Shown here: positions 1 to 11,190 of the stretch, in pieces
Numbering within the stretch: the stretch's first letter is position 1
Layout: every line of letters begins with the position of its first letter
Source of the DNA: Atopsyche davidsoni
Taxonomy: Eukaryota > Arthropoda > Insecta > Trichoptera > Hydrobiosidae
Length of the DNA: 64,000 nt
Direction: 5' to 3'
Assembly: GCA_022113835.1 (NCBI GenBank)
Contig: JAILWY010000005.1
Span: 8,822,501-8,886,500 of the forward strand
Translations under genes and position numbers: made by a program
The notes under the pieces: generated by a model
What the model was told of the DNA's origin: nothing
Databases searched by the model: none
Seen by the model: only the letters and a program-made list of their open reading frames with translations

Positions 1-416
1 TTTTTAATTTGCACGACCGAAATTAGTTTTGTATTCGTTTTCTAAAATAGTTTAACAAATTTATTTTTAAAGTAACGAAAGTAAGTACAAATCCAATCGT
101 CAATACTCAATTCAAGAGTGTAAGAATTGAACGCGTTCGCCACAAATCAATTATTTGATTATTATCACCAGGTTTTGGGGTGGATCTCAAGTCTACCAAG
201 AAACAACCGAGCGTATAAGTCAGCAAAAAAGATATTATTAAAATGTAAGGTGCATATACTAGAGCACTAAACTAACAGGTGCAAATTGTACTGCAATATG
301 CAGCAAACTTACTACCAACGCAGTAACTATAAAACTTTCACGGGTCTTAAAACATAAAGTTATGTATGTTATCAAAAAGCATTTAAAATTAAAACTAAAA
401 ACAGATCAATATTTAC
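1..416 (-). other. First intron (partial) of the SLC22-like gene
   Basis: The donor of the exon at 417-589 opens this intron with GTAAAT, read leftward. The rest is AT-rich with no convincing exon. A GTAAGT-like string near 305-315 on the minus strand has no open frame before it. The acceptor and later exons lie beyond the left edge. Confidence 0.6.
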
Positions 417-589
417 CTGTACGTAGTGTCAGGTGTTGTAAAAACATAATTATTGGCATGTATTGAACACATCAGCACGGGAAACGATATCCATAAAAAC
501 AATGCAATCTGATATCTTCCTGCTTTTCCTAGGCTCTCCACAACTTCGTCCAAGTCCACATGAATCGGCTTCAGTGCTGTTTCCTCCAT
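417..589 (-). CDS. SLC22 (organic cation transporter-like) first coding exon, partial gene
   Basis: N-terminus of a plasma-membrane transporter of the SLC22/organic cation transporter family (major facilitator superfamily). The exon runs from ATG at 589 to a donor AG|GTAAAT at 417/416 and encodes 57 residues plus two bases (phase 2). An in-frame TGA lies 15 bases before the ATG, which fixes the start. Seen in the protein: an acidic segment VDLDEVVESLG at 11-21, then GRYQ at 24-27, then a hydrophobic stretch of about 18 residues at 28-45 that fits transmembrane helix 1, then an extracellular segment ending TPDTTYR. In SLC22 proteins the short Asp/Glu-rich N-terminus, the GRYQ or GRFQ box just before helix 1, and a YRC-type motif opening the large extracellular loop occur in this order; here the exon would break just before that Cys. 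The remaining helices must lie left of the window. Substrate and exact orthology cannot be told from one exon. Confidence 0.75.
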
Positions 590-1130
590 TTTGTAAAAAA
601 ATCAGCTGGTATATTTTTATACTCTTGATAAACGTGATTGCCGTCAGATTTACTTCAAAACAACCAACCCAACGTTTCATTGAATTTAAACATCAGCCAA
701 GCATTTTTAATTACATGTTATCACATCACTTATACTTATATAACTTCAAACACTTGTTACAAGAATTGCACAATTCATTTTAAACACAATTTAATTTTAT
801 TACACATTAGGTTAAATTAGTATTAAAAATAATCACAGAATATATTAGTGAGTTCATAAATGAATAGACGATGACACTTCTGCTTGCAATACCGCTGTAC
901 GAATGTTTTTTGACGTTGTAGTATGATAAGAAGCGAACATATTTATCATTTTAACGTCGATGAAATGTGGTTAAGTCCCTGAAGGGCAATAGTGACTGAA
1001 CTGGCGAATATCAATCGGTCAAATAAGTGATATCTCCTATCAGAGCTGCCACTGATTGTGAGGTAACCCGAGCGGTTTGCACCTCGCGTAATCAATATTT
1101 GAACAATGCAAACAGAGACGCTATCAAAGT
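590..1130 (-). promoter_or_regulatory. Upstream region of the SLC22-like gene: TATA-like box and GATA motifs
   Basis: Read on the minus strand, TATAAAAATA lies at 621-612, only about 25-30 bases before the ATG, so transcription from it would leave almost no 5' UTR; a start further upstream is possible. GATA-type sites occur at 924-930 (TGATAAG), 943-948 and 1038-1043 (minus orientation). GATA factors commonly drive transporter genes in insect gut and Malpighian tubule, but that link is inference. The block 840-1130 is less AT-rich than its surroundings. Confidence 0.3.
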
Positions 1131-1429
1131 AGATTGAAATTTACGAGACCTTGATTGGAGAAATCGTTATTTGATCAAGTCAAATGCTGTTTTTTTGTTT
1201 TAAAACAGAGTATTTGATACCTAAGTAGAATAAAAATTTAATGAGCTGATCACTCAGTAACTAATTACTATTGTAAATCATCATAGACTTTTTTTTTTTA
1301 ATAGGACTTTATCATTTGTATGCCATACCTGGTGGTATTACCCTATGTAAGGTTTCTAAATAGCATACTTAAACTACTTCCAAATACAGAAGCACGCTAA
1401 AGCTTGACATATATTTAAAAGAATATTCG
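1131..1429. other. AT-rich intergenic DNA, nothing recognised
   Basis: Homopolymer runs and short AT stretches only. No open frame, repeat arms or RNA-like structure was found. Confidence 0.5.
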
Positions 1430-1620
1430 TGAGTGTGGCTAAAGATGGTCCACGATAGCGAATAATTATGGCTGCGGTCGCAGGCCTGTCTGAGGCGTCA
1501 GAGTACGTAATGTTTGCCAACCTCTCTGTAATTACAGGAGATTACCGATCTCACGTACAATAATCTCGGCGGTCATCAGCCGCTTGTACATTATTTGGGA
1601 TAATGAGTGTGAAAATAATC
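1430..1620. other. GC-richer island, possible conserved non-coding element or short first exon
   Basis: The composition changes sharply from the flanks. It contains the 12-base perfect palindrome CTGTAATTACAG (about 1528-1539), whose core TAATTA is a homeodomain-type site. On the plus strand an ATG at 1468 opens a 31-codon frame (MAAVAGLSEASEY...) that meets a possible but weak donor GTAATG after 13 codons. That donor is phase 0, as is the acceptor of the candidate exon at 3531. Nothing in the peptide is recognisable, so a regulatory element is at least as likely. Confidence 0.25.
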
Positions 1621-3530
1621 CCGCTCAAAGCACAGACGTTTATTTTTTACGTAATTCAGTTAAACCACACTTTACTGTAGGAAAACATTTATATATAACT
1701 GTGAGTTGCATCATTAATACATTTTCAGTATTGGAGTACAAGTTCTATTAGTTGTAATTCGATATTTGTTATTACATAGGAAAATCTTGCATATAAGAGT
1801 TAAAACAAAGAATGTCTTTTAAGTAAGTATGGCTTAAGAGTTTCAACCAATATTTTATGCAATTGCTTTTCATTATCAAAAAAACCCCAAAAATCTCTTC
1901 TCGTATGGTATCGACATTTGCCTGTTTGCTGCGAACCACTACCTTTACTTCTGCTTACTTTCTACTGTTATTGAGTAGTGTGATTTTGTACAATCATGTT
2001 TGTATCTCGTGATGTAAACGTTTTTTAAAGACTCAACAGCTTACTGATTATGCAAAATGCTTATGCTAAAATCCAAATTTTCAAAAGTATATTTATAGGA
2101 TAGCAATAATATTCTAATAATAGTGCAATGCTGTAAATAGCTGTAAATTTACTGAAATATTGAAAAGAAAACACTGTAATCATTACAATCATCATTGCGT
2201 TCGTATTTCATTTCAGAAACACTAAAATTCGGTTTTAGAAACATTCATTATAAGATTTATTATAAAGTTTTATAAAACCATTTAACTATATCGATACGCA
2301 TAATAAGACTTTGTTTTAAAAAAATAATTTTAGAAGAAAAATAAATACCTCATTAAATTATAGGCATTATTTACATTTTGTATTAAATATAAAAAAATTA
2401 GTAATAATATATTAATTAGAAATAAAATAAATTCCGATGATATCATAAATTCTCTCATGAAATGTATTAATCAAGATTAGGTTCCGACAATTTTAATAAG
2501 GCTTCAGAAATATTAATCACTTAGTCGTGCCATTACGAGGAGAAAATTTTGGAACTTAAAGTCCATAAAGAATAAATGAGTTTTAATAATAATTTTAAAA
2601 ATCATGCTTTCATATTATGCACCAACTTCTAAAATGTTTTATAGGGTCTCAAAAGCATATTTAAATAAATATTTAATTCTCGTTACTTTAATTTCAGGTA
2701 AAAATAAAATATATCTTTTTGAACTTCCCTATATAAAAAAATTAATTATTTTTAAAATTGTAATATCATATCTTTTCAAAATAGGTTAATACATTATATA
2801 GTAGAGACACTGCATAGTTCAACTCATGTGTTAACTTCCATGTTTGTTTTTTCAGCCTCCGCTATTGTTGTTTTACAAAAAGATAATTTATGATTTTAAA
2901 TATGCCCAATAATATTGTTACCTCAATCTTGAATTAATGAATCTACTCAGTTTTCAACCACATCAGGACTGTTTTAATCTTTTCGAGTTCTTACGTAAAG
3001 TTTTGATTTATAAGGCTTCTTAGATTTTATCGATAAATATTTTGTCGAGATTATTGTGTCTTAATTAATCACATCTTTTAAATCACTTTCAATACAAAGA
3101 ATATTTGAATATTTAAGTAAACATATTGTGTTATCACTTTAAAAATTTGTTTTTAGTATTTTTTAACAGATTGTATTGATAGTCTCTAATTGTTATTTAA
3201 TTTATACAACGCACCCATTGATTGTGTATTGTTGATTAACAAAGCGCACAACACGTAACGTTGCATCTAATTACGATAAGAACAAATGAAATGAAAAAAG
3301 CATAAGTTTGAAAGAAATATATTTAAAACATAATTTAATTATAGTCACTATGGCTGTATACCAAGAAACGTTAATAGACAATAAACAGCAGGTGAATTAA
3401 TAGACTTTGTTATTACCTACCTTGTTAAGATGTTTGTCATCATTCAAAGTGCTAAAGTTCAATCATCATAAAAAAACAAAATTCTTTAATCTAATAACAC
3501 GAAACATATTTCTTTTGTATATCTTTTCAG
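1621..3530. other. AT-rich DNA without a recognised gene
   Basis: Mostly A/T runs. A very good plus-strand acceptor (pyrimidine run then CAG) ends at about 2854, but the frames after it are 18 codons or shorter. A 31-base exon-like pair of sites (3421-3451, minus) is also too short to support. Confidence 0.4.
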
Positions 3531-3626
3531 CGTAGTTACGATAACGACTTTAATGTGACGCACGTGGATGTTGAAAAATTGGAGCTACAATATATTACTT
3601 TATCGATTAGAAACACAACAGAGTGA
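3531..3626 (+). CDS. Candidate terminal exon, unknown product
   Basis: A strong acceptor (pyrimidine-rich tract ending TTTTCAG at 3530) is followed by 31 open codons and TGA at 3624-3626. The peptide begins RSYDNDFNVTHVDVEKLELQ and is acidic and hydrophilic, unlike the Lys/Asn/Ile-rich products of random AT-rich frames. An AATAAA lies about 200 bases downstream (near 3823). No family is recognised. An open run of this length after an acceptor-like site can arise by chance a few times in a window this size, so this is only a candidate. Confidence 0.25.
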   Translation, partial: RSYDNDFNVTHVDVEKLELQYITLSIRNTTE

Positions 3627-5215
3627 TGATTATCAAAAGTACATTAGATATTCGGTGAAAACCGTCAGGTTTTTTTTTTTATAATATAAATTGTGTTGTT
3701 GACTCTTCTAGTGGTTTAAGTTTATCTATAATTTAATTAAAATTTTGATCATTTAGTTCTTTACGGAAAAAAGTATTTTTTTAAAAATGTTCATGAAGTA
3801 TATTGTTATGTGCCCATATGCCAAAATAAATAATTCATAAACTTGCTAATCTTCCTGGGACTATTTATAATAATTACAATTTATATTATCAACAGTAAAT
3901 TATTAGTAAGCCGATAATTGCAATTTCATTAGCATGGGTAATTGCTCCAACACGATATTGGTTTAGTACAAAGTAGTTAAATAAGTGTTGCTAAGAACTG
4001 TCTTATGCAATGAAGCCGATTAATCAACGTAAAATGCGTTAATTTAATAATGAAGCAGATGCTTCATTTGCGTAAAAGATGGTTATCGGCAATACTCGAG
4101 GAATCAGGGCTTGAAGCGCACACTTGGTCTTTATTGAGATAAAAATGTCAAAAATTATCTATTTAATTACGTCCAAACACTGATAATATAGGCACGAGTG
4201 CACAAATTTACGTTATTAATTACAGAGTCTTACAAATATTTGGAAATAACAACGTTTTATATTATCATATTGTTACTTTCTTAGAAATTCGAAATCATAT
4301 CAGAATGATTTTTTAAATCAATCGTGTTATCAGCAACTCAGTTTTAATTTTATATTAATACAAATTTATTTATTAATTTTAAAAAATTCACTTAAAAATG
4401 CCGAAAATATTGCGGTAACGTATTTGATTTACACATGAAATCGTATGCATGTATTTTTCACGTAGTTTAAATTTATAAATTAATTATACACATTTTTTAT
4501 TGGTAAAAAATATATATTTTACGATGTTATCTCTTATTAGATGAAAAAAAAACATTTTGAAAAAGACTATACATTTTGTAATTTTATTTTATTGCTTTAC
4601 TTATGTTGATATCAAAATCAATTGCTGATAACGGTCCAAATGAAAGACGATTGTTGTAAAATTATTTATTGTATAAGCGATAATTTATAATAGCATTTAT
4701 CAAAGAATGTCATTGCACTGATATAAAGTTTAAATGATCCATATTGTATTTTAAACACTGTTCAGTAAATTAACTCTACTGGAGTTGCTGCATCCACATA
4801 ATATTAAAATATATTTTATGTGAATAAAAACCCGAAGGCCCTATTCAGTCTTACCATAAAAAAAGGATTATTACCAGATTCCGTTATATAACAATAAGAA
4901 TTTATCTTGCAAAATAATTTCAGTTAAACAATTTAAATTTTATATAATAATAGCCGTATTAATAAAAATAACACGGGCGAGTAATGTTACTCAATCGGTT
5001 CTCACAGCACAAGGAAACTGGTAATAACTTAAATCTCAAGTGAGATGTTGAAACACACAAATTATTTTAGACAATAAAGTGCGATCGTCGTACACGGCCG
5101 GCCAATTATAAATCAAAGGCACGCGCTGGTCGATGTTCCCATGAAAGTAATGGCCATACGGTGTAAAGCACGGGAAACCCACGGCATTCATCCAGAGTAA
5201 GAGAAACCCATAACT
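3627..5215. other. AT-rich DNA with one palindromic block
   Basis: The block 3925-4130 is less AT-rich and contains an inverted repeat with perfect 8-bp arms (ATGAAGCA / TGCTTCAT, 4050-4067, 2-base spacer). It is compatible with a regulatory element. Nothing else is recognised. Confidence 0.4.
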
Positions 5216-5219
5216 TCAG

Positions 5220-5300
5220 AAACGCTTCTTGTAACTTACTCTCAAAGGCTGGTGACCATCTCACTGATCATATGTTTGTTCTGACTTAGTAATTTTGAAA
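5220..5300 (-). mobile_element. LINE 3'-end fragment (copy 1, most decayed)
   Basis: The + strand block AGGCTGGTGACCATCTCACT aligns by eye with the ends of the copies at 5655, 14675 and 33105 (AGGAGGTTGGTGACCACC type). On the minus strand it reads as the last residues of a reverse-transcriptase ORF (SQNKHMISEMVTSL then stop). A minus-strand GTAAGT inside it is coincidental. Confidence 0.5.
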
Positions 5301-5654
5301 CTAATGTATTCAATAGAATATTAAAGCGCTCTTCCTATATTTGCAATTAATAATCTTCAGTTGTTTAGTTCAAGCATTCAATAAATCATATTTGATTTAA
5401 TTGAATGTATGACTTGCGTCATTAAATTTCTCAGTATGTATTGAATGAAAACTGAGAAATAACCGATGTTGATGGATAAGTTGAATTATTTAAATTAAAT
5501 TCAGACTGTACTGAGAAGCTCTCGAAAAATGATTGTTATCCCTTAGCTATTTGATTATTCATATTTAATTCGTTATTTAATTTAAATGTTGGGTATAAAC
5601 AATTATATTGAAGCTATTAATAGCTTGTATATATATATTTTTTTATATATGGGC

Positions 5655-5790
5655 TTATATCTTCTTCTTCAGGTGCTTCTTTTCAGAGGAGGTTGGTGAC
5701 CACCTCCTTGGACGTATATTTATTTGGGTCAGTCTCAATAATTCGGCTGTACTCCCGACTTACAGCCACATTAGCTTTGGGCTGATATAA
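5655..5790 (-). mobile_element. LINE 3'-end fragment (copy 2)
   Basis: Same family and orientation as the copies at 5220, 6665, 14675 and 33105. Read on the minus strand, the frame shows a GSTAELLRLTQ-like stretch followed by the family's terminal block (SPTSSEKKHLKKK). In full-length LINEs this is the extreme C-terminus of ORF2 and the start of the 3' tail. 5'-truncated copies of this kind are the normal product of target-primed reverse transcription. Confidence 0.6.
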
Positions 5791-6416
5791 GCAACCTTAA
5801 ATTATAGAAAACTAAAGGTCCGGTGGTTTACAATAGTAAATATATAATGTATAAGTGAATGTGTCAAGATTTCATTTAAATACGTGTCCACATAATGGGA
5901 ATAGCTTTCACGTGCATGAATGTAATAAAAAAGTACCCATTGTCATGTTAACACACACATTCGAGTATCTACCGTGGCATAAACAAATTAATAAAAAATG
6001 GCGATTGTTAGGCAATACAAGTGTTATTAAGTTGTCATGTTAGTGTTAACTAAAGATAATTTATAAGACCAAAGCATCATAAAGATCTGTTGAATTGTTT
6101 TGTTACGTATGCGCAAACGTGAAATCATCAGATGAATAAGATAATAAATGAGGCCTCCGTTTTATTATTGACATGAAATTCAAATATCAAAAAGCAGCAG
6201 TAAATTAATAAAACCAATTGGAAATTATTTTTTTATATTCACTCTTTTAACTAAATCTACAAAATTTAACTGAAAAATCTCAACTGAAAAAAAAACTGTT
6301 TTGGTTCTATTTCACTGCTATTATTTATTTGGTATTGATTTTTTGCGATCATAAGAAATATTTTTAACTTGTTATAACATTTTAACGAGTAGTAATTCAT
6401 CAATTTGTATTATCAG
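5791..6416. other. AT-rich spacer between two LINE tails
   Basis: No supported gene. The 62-codon frame at 5855-6043 has no splice or family support. Confidence 0.4.
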
Positions 6417-6664
6417 TGCGGAATAACTTCTTTGTGGAATTCTTCAGGTAAGCCCTCCGCTGTTAGTAGAGGTGTTCGGGAAAGATCAATCACTTGACCT
6501 CTCACCGTGTGCTTGGAAAGTGAAGAGGAAGTTTATCAATTCAGAAAACAATAATAAAACCCGAATCAAAGGTGTTACTTCACCAGTCTACCACTTACTC
6601 TTTAGCTGCGGCGACCACACAGCTTTATCAGTATATTCATGCAAAGTGAATTAATGACGAGAAA
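6417..6664. other. GC-richer block next to a LINE tail
   Basis: Contains a plus-strand acceptor/donor pair 31 bases apart (exon 6417-6447, donor GTAAGC) and a 60-codon frame (6472-6654). It may be an unrecognised repeat or the far 3' tail of the adjacent LINE copy. No homology is recognised. Confidence 0.2.
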
Positions 6665-6835
6665 GCTTGAGCTCTTCTTCAAATGCCTCTCATCATAGGA
6701 GATCAGTGAATATCTTACAAAATATATATTTATCTTTGACAAGTCCTGCTGTACTCCCGACTGCCGCAAATTTCGCATTCATGTTAACTTAAACCCTTAA
6801 ATTGATAATTAGTTTTATATCTTACGGCCTTTCGT
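6665..6835 (-). mobile_element. LINE 3'-end fragment (copy 3)
   Basis: On the minus strand it shows the family blocks in order: MNAKFAA-like (equivalent to FTWMRNL), a GSTAGLVKD-like stretch, and a terminal DERHLKKSS block. It has the same orientation as the other four copies and is the third within 1.6 kb. Confidence 0.55.
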
Positions 6836-8981
6836 TTACAATCCGGTCATCTTCTTGACCCAGTCCAGTCTCGTCTTGATTTTAAAGATTCGTGTCCAGA
6901 ATATTCAAGATTACAATAAATTAGTTCAGGCTTTTTTAATCTCGTCTTACCGTCAAATGGTTCTATTAAAATGTTTTACTTAAATTTAGCCAATGCTGTT
7001 TTATGATTAACAGCTATATTTGCCCTGAAAATGTGGTCACACTACTCCTGAAGAATGAGCAGAGCGGTTTCCCAATAGCTGGAGTCGTGTCAAAACATTT
7101 TGTCTATTGTAAAGATTTGCGTGGCTGATTCACTGTCTACAAAACGTGTGAAATTTACGCAAAATTTGATATAATATATACAAGCGACATAATCTATAAC
7201 CTTTAATTATAATCATAAAGTAGAGCTAATTGTCATTATTGTGTGCAATTTTAAACGGAGCACTTATACATTAAGCAACTTTTCGCACTTTTAATTGTAT
7301 ATTATTTTGCATAAATCTCTGAAATAAAAACTAATTTAAGTAATAAATATCAAGATTAAAAAAGTTATGGTTATTATGTTCATCACTCAGGGCATATTTA
7401 AAATACTTGCACAAATTATAAGTATATTTTAAGATTGTTGATTTGTCAAACTAATTAAAAATTTATTTGGCTTTACTGATCTAATATTATATATGTAAGT
7501 ATATGGATACGTAAAAATATTTTGTGTTTGTTTACTAAATACCCACTTAGAGATATCAATTGATGTGTATGATTTTCGACAATGTTTAAAACATATAGTT
7601 TTTTCATAGAAAAAAACACTGAATAATAAATTCAATGGTTAAAATCAAATAAAATAATTTAGATTTATATTCCAAAAAATCTTACATTTTTATCAATCTA
7701 ATATTTTTGTATCATTATTGCAAGAAAACAATGAAAAACAATAATTACTTGATAATAGAAACTTTACAGACTATTTAAATCATGTTTTATTTTAGCAACA
7801 GTAAAAATATTGATGAAACAATATGATAATTTACTAAATAATATTTTTTTTATCTATTTTGCGCATTTTTTAAAAATTTATTTTCTTTTAAAAAAAACTA
7901 TTGTATTTAGATGACACTTCTACAACAGCAGGTGATAAAAAACCTATTGGATTGATATTATCATACATGCATTATGATGATGGACACTGAATTTTAATTC
8001 AACTCCGAGCATTCCAGGATAATTTATTCAATGGCGGCTCTGTCGTATAATCAAATAAACCAGTCGAATTGTGTTTGTTTTCTGGCAATAATATGCAATT
8101 CTGCGCTTCACAAAAAACCTGATTTTAATTAAAATAAATATCTTCTTTTAAAAATATATTTAAACATTATGTGAATCAAAAACATAATGCAGCTCTCAGG
8201 AGAGCGGTTTGAAAGCTGAATAGTCAAAACGTCGGTTTTCCAAGAATGACCGAATTCTTAAGACAATATATATATATTTTTAATATATTCAGTTATTTTT
8301 ATTTTACGGGATTCTTAAGTCAATAATTATGAGTAACAATCACCACAACAGACCAGCAGTACTAGCCAGCAGCTTATAATCATCACCACCACAATATCCC
8401 AGTAATTAAAAAATTTCTTTCCAAGTACACAAGAGTGAATATTTTCAAATCCTTATCTGTTTTTTATTCAAATCCTATGCTCTTTTTTATGTACAATATT
8501 TAAGTTTTAACAGTACCTCTATAAGATGAAACTATCTGCAAAAAATCAGTGGTTTAGAATATTGCTTGGTGTAAATACAAGAAGCATAGAACAGCTCTAA
8601 TAGTTTTTAACTGCTAAGTAGGATGCGCAATAATCCTCTCATTCAGACAATTTTAAGAACATAATTTCGATGTCTCTCTTTTTTTGAATCATTAAAAAAA
8701 TACGTCACGCATCTTAAATTTAGAAAAATTATTCATCGTAACCGTTGATTCCATATCGTTCGTATTGAAAATTATTTTTAAGTTTTTAAGTTATCATTTT
8801 GCTTCATTATAACTAGCATTAAAAACAAAAAATATATTATCTTAAAAATAATAACACTTCACATAACATCCTCACTTTTTGCACACAATAAATGTTAATA
8901 AACCTTTGAATATACCCATGTCCACAGCACTCTTCTGGCGGGAGTTTGTTCTTTAAAACAATCAGATCTCATTATTTTCAG
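6836..8981. other. AT-rich DNA, nothing recognised
   Basis: No reading frame longer than about 70 codons, no repeat arms and no RNA-like motif. Slightly GC-richer patches near 7030-7140 and 8000-8110 have no further support. Confidence 0.5.
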
Positions 8982-9055
8982 CTCTAATTATGCAAACAGA
9001 TCCTACAGAGACGAAAACAATGGATTGTAAAATTATTACAATAGTGCTTCTTTGA
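8982..9055 (+). CDS. Weak candidate exon, unknown
   Basis: A strong acceptor (ATTATTTTCAG at 8981) precedes 24 open codons to TGA at 9053-9055, including MQTDPTETKTMDCKIITIVL. The frame is short enough to arise by chance. Confidence 0.15.
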
Positions 9056-9081
9056 AATCGCAGTATCATCCTTAATAAGTC

Positions 9082-9180
9082 TTACTTTCTTGGTATAAAG
9101 CCAAGGTCGTTCCGCAGTCGCGCCTCTCCGACATGCCCTATTCCCAGCCAGACGTCAATTCGACCCGCCTTCTTCATCAT
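9082..9180 (-). CDS. Candidate short ORF or first exon in a GC-rich island
   Basis: On the minus strand, tandem ATGs at 9180-9175 open a 32-codon frame (MMKKAGRIDVWLGIGHVGEA, then RLRNDLGFIPRK) ending TAA at 9082. The TAA overlaps a GTAAGA donor (9085-9080), so the frame could continue by splicing in phase 2. The frame is already open about 17 codons before the first ATG. The peptide looks protein-like but no family is recognised. It sits 92 bases from the next exon candidate (9272-9351). Confidence 0.25.
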   Translation of the reverse strand: MMKKAGRIDVWLGIGHVGEARLRNDLGFIPRK

Positions 9181-9271
9181 TAGTTTCACAACATTCGGTA
9201 AAATCACATTTATCTCGTTTTCAACCAAAAATGCTATTCACTGTAACGTGAACAAATAACAGACTACTCAC

Positions 9272-9351
9272 TACTGCTCGGGGCATCCACAAATGGTAAC
9301 AATTACACGCACATAATCGCCGGTGGTTAGAATGTTGGAGAACTTTCGACA
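9272..9351 (-). CDS. Candidate internal exon, unknown product
   Basis: The minus-strand acceptor (…GTGTAAACAG, ending at 9352) and donor GTGAGT (9271-9266) bracket 80 bases that are open in phase 0 in and phase 2 out. The peptide starts CRKFSNILTTGDYVRVIVTI and ends CGCPEQ, with three cysteines. Entry phase 0 would fit the phase-0 donor of the exon at 25179-25301, but many exons would fit, so joining them is inference only. The distance to the ORF at 9180 is too short for an ordinary intron plus exon. Alternatively the whole 9080-9460 island is a conserved regulatory element. Confidence 0.3.
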
Positions 9352-9459
9352 CTGTTTACACGCATGTACAAATAAACGAATGAAAACAACATTAGCAGCG
9401 AAACCCGAAGGGCTTTTCAGTTGTGCCAGAGAATATATCATAATAAAACTCATATCAAA

Positions 9460-10940
9460 ATTAATCTGTAAGGTGAAAGAATGCTGTAAAACTATTGCGA
9501 ATTAACATTATGTAAGAAAAAGTCAAGGGAAACATTATATGATTATACAACCACTGGTGAAATAATCGCTGATGTGGTATTTTATACAAAGGGCCAATAA
9601 TGTATGAGAATATTCAATCAGCTCATCAGTTTTATAGAAAATATCATGAAAACTGTAAAAAACCATAATTTTTTAAAAATATTTTTTAAATAAAATTGCG
9701 TGCAAATTTGATCTCTAAAAATATGTGATGAAATATAGAATATCCTTGGACTAGCTCTAGATTTATTATTTTTAAGAATTATACGATTTGCTAATTAATC
9801 AATACTTTTATTGTTGGTACAACAAAAAGTAAACTCATCATTTTTGTATATTGGAATAGTGTAATTACATTTTCCACAATGTCAACAAATATACAGTTAA
9901 TCTTCCAGCTCTTATCTTATAATTAATCAACTATAGTCTTTATAGATGTCTCTGATATTTTTGATGAATTTACTATTTTATTTTTACCTTCACCTTTATT
10001 ATTTGTATTGACATAATTTTATAAAATACACAAGTGTTCATGTTCAGTACGCTTACTATACTTGCTTAGTATTTCTCATTTTGCGAGTATTTATACCTTG
10101 AATGATTTATTTTCCGTTTATCAAATAAATTTGACGCAGAATGCCAACTGTCGACAGGCGCGCCTTGCCTGTTTTAAAGGAGCAGCGTTATTTATGATAA
10201 CATCCAAATAAGGAAAGCCTTTTGTGAAGATGACTACGGCGAATTCTATTTCACCACTTATCTTAACATCTCAGCTTATCTCATCTCGCAGGTACAAATA
10301 AGAGGTACAAATAAGCCTGCCTTACTTTTAAACAGTAAACCTAAACAATTACTATTTACAAGATACAAAAAATTATACTTCCACACATCTATTAAACTCA
10401 AACATCTGAATGTGGAGTCTATTTCATTGATATCATCTGTTCGTTAAAATTAAGAGTCTAGAGAGGTTTATATGACTGGTTGAGTTTCTGGTGTTAGAGG
10501 TAATCTATGTAAAAAATATTTTTTTTACAAAATGATTCCCTGTTGTTATTGAACACACATTTTAATTCTTGTTTTTTTAATATTTTAGTTCATTAAAATA
10601 AAAACTGGGTCATGAAATATACTTGACACAGAAAATTAGGCTTTTAGGTGTTAACTAGAGCAGTATCATTCCTGCAAGTAAATAATAATTTTTTGAGAAT
10701 ATTATTTTCATATGATTTTACCTTCAAAAGAACACATTGCAGAAACGGTAAGCTCATCTTTTCATTGTTTTTTTTTTTTTCTTAAAAAAAAGAATGTCAA
10801 AATTAGCATCGTGTTTTGATAAAATTTACGTCGTGAGACCCAATTATTTAATACAATCGAAAGTTTCATCAAATAGTAATAAAAATCATTGCAAACGTGA
10901 TTTCCAAAATTATTAACTCTGTCAATTAATACGCTGCGTT
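9460..10940. other. AT-rich DNA with one regulatory-looking block
   Basis: The 10140-10310 block is less AT-rich and holds a perfect CArg box CCAAATAAGG (10204-10213), the binding core of SRF/MADS-type factors, and a tandem duplication of AGGTACAAATAAG near 10290-10315. No gene is seen. Confidence 0.3.
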
Positions 10941-11190
10941 TGGAAACAAACTCAATATTGCCGAAATCGAGAGATGATTTTTCCTTTTCGAAACCCCGCC
11001 CGCAATTTCGGTCGCCGCATTGTTTGCCAGAGCTATCGCAAGTCTGTCCCAAGCCGACGATTGAGATGTGGAAGATGGAGGAATTCCTCGCATCCAATTT
11101 GCGTCTCTGAAATGGACCCCGGATCGATCTACTTGTCCAACGCAAGACTCCGTCGTGATGGCTGAGAGCGGTCACGAGTCATCCACAATA
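10940..11190. other. GC-rich island open in several frames, unknown
   Basis: A sharply bounded GC-rich segment. The minus strand carries a 137-codon frame (10762-11175), and a second minus frame reads ...SAWDRLAIALANNAATEIAG... with GC-rich third positions. The plus strand has two further open frames. When several frames on both strands are open at once, GC content rather than coding is usually the cause. It could be one internal exon of an unknown gene or a conserved non-coding element. No homology is recognised. Confidence 0.3.

Noticed and set aside
3421..3451. 31-base minus-strand micro-exon (acceptor TTTAG, donor GTAGGT)
   Set aside because: Acceptor lacks a good pyrimidine tract and the exon is too short to assess.
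5041..5245. Minus-strand GTAAGT near 5235 as an exon end
   Set aside because: It lies inside a decayed LINE tail with stops just upstream.
6417..6447. 31-base plus-strand micro-exon with GTAAGC donor
   Set aside because: Short enough for chance pairing of splice-like sites, and adjacent to a LINE tail.
10762..11175. 137-codon minus-strand ORF
   Set aside because: Half of it is AT-rich homopolymer-like sequence, and the GC-rich half is open in several frames; no single frame is preferred.
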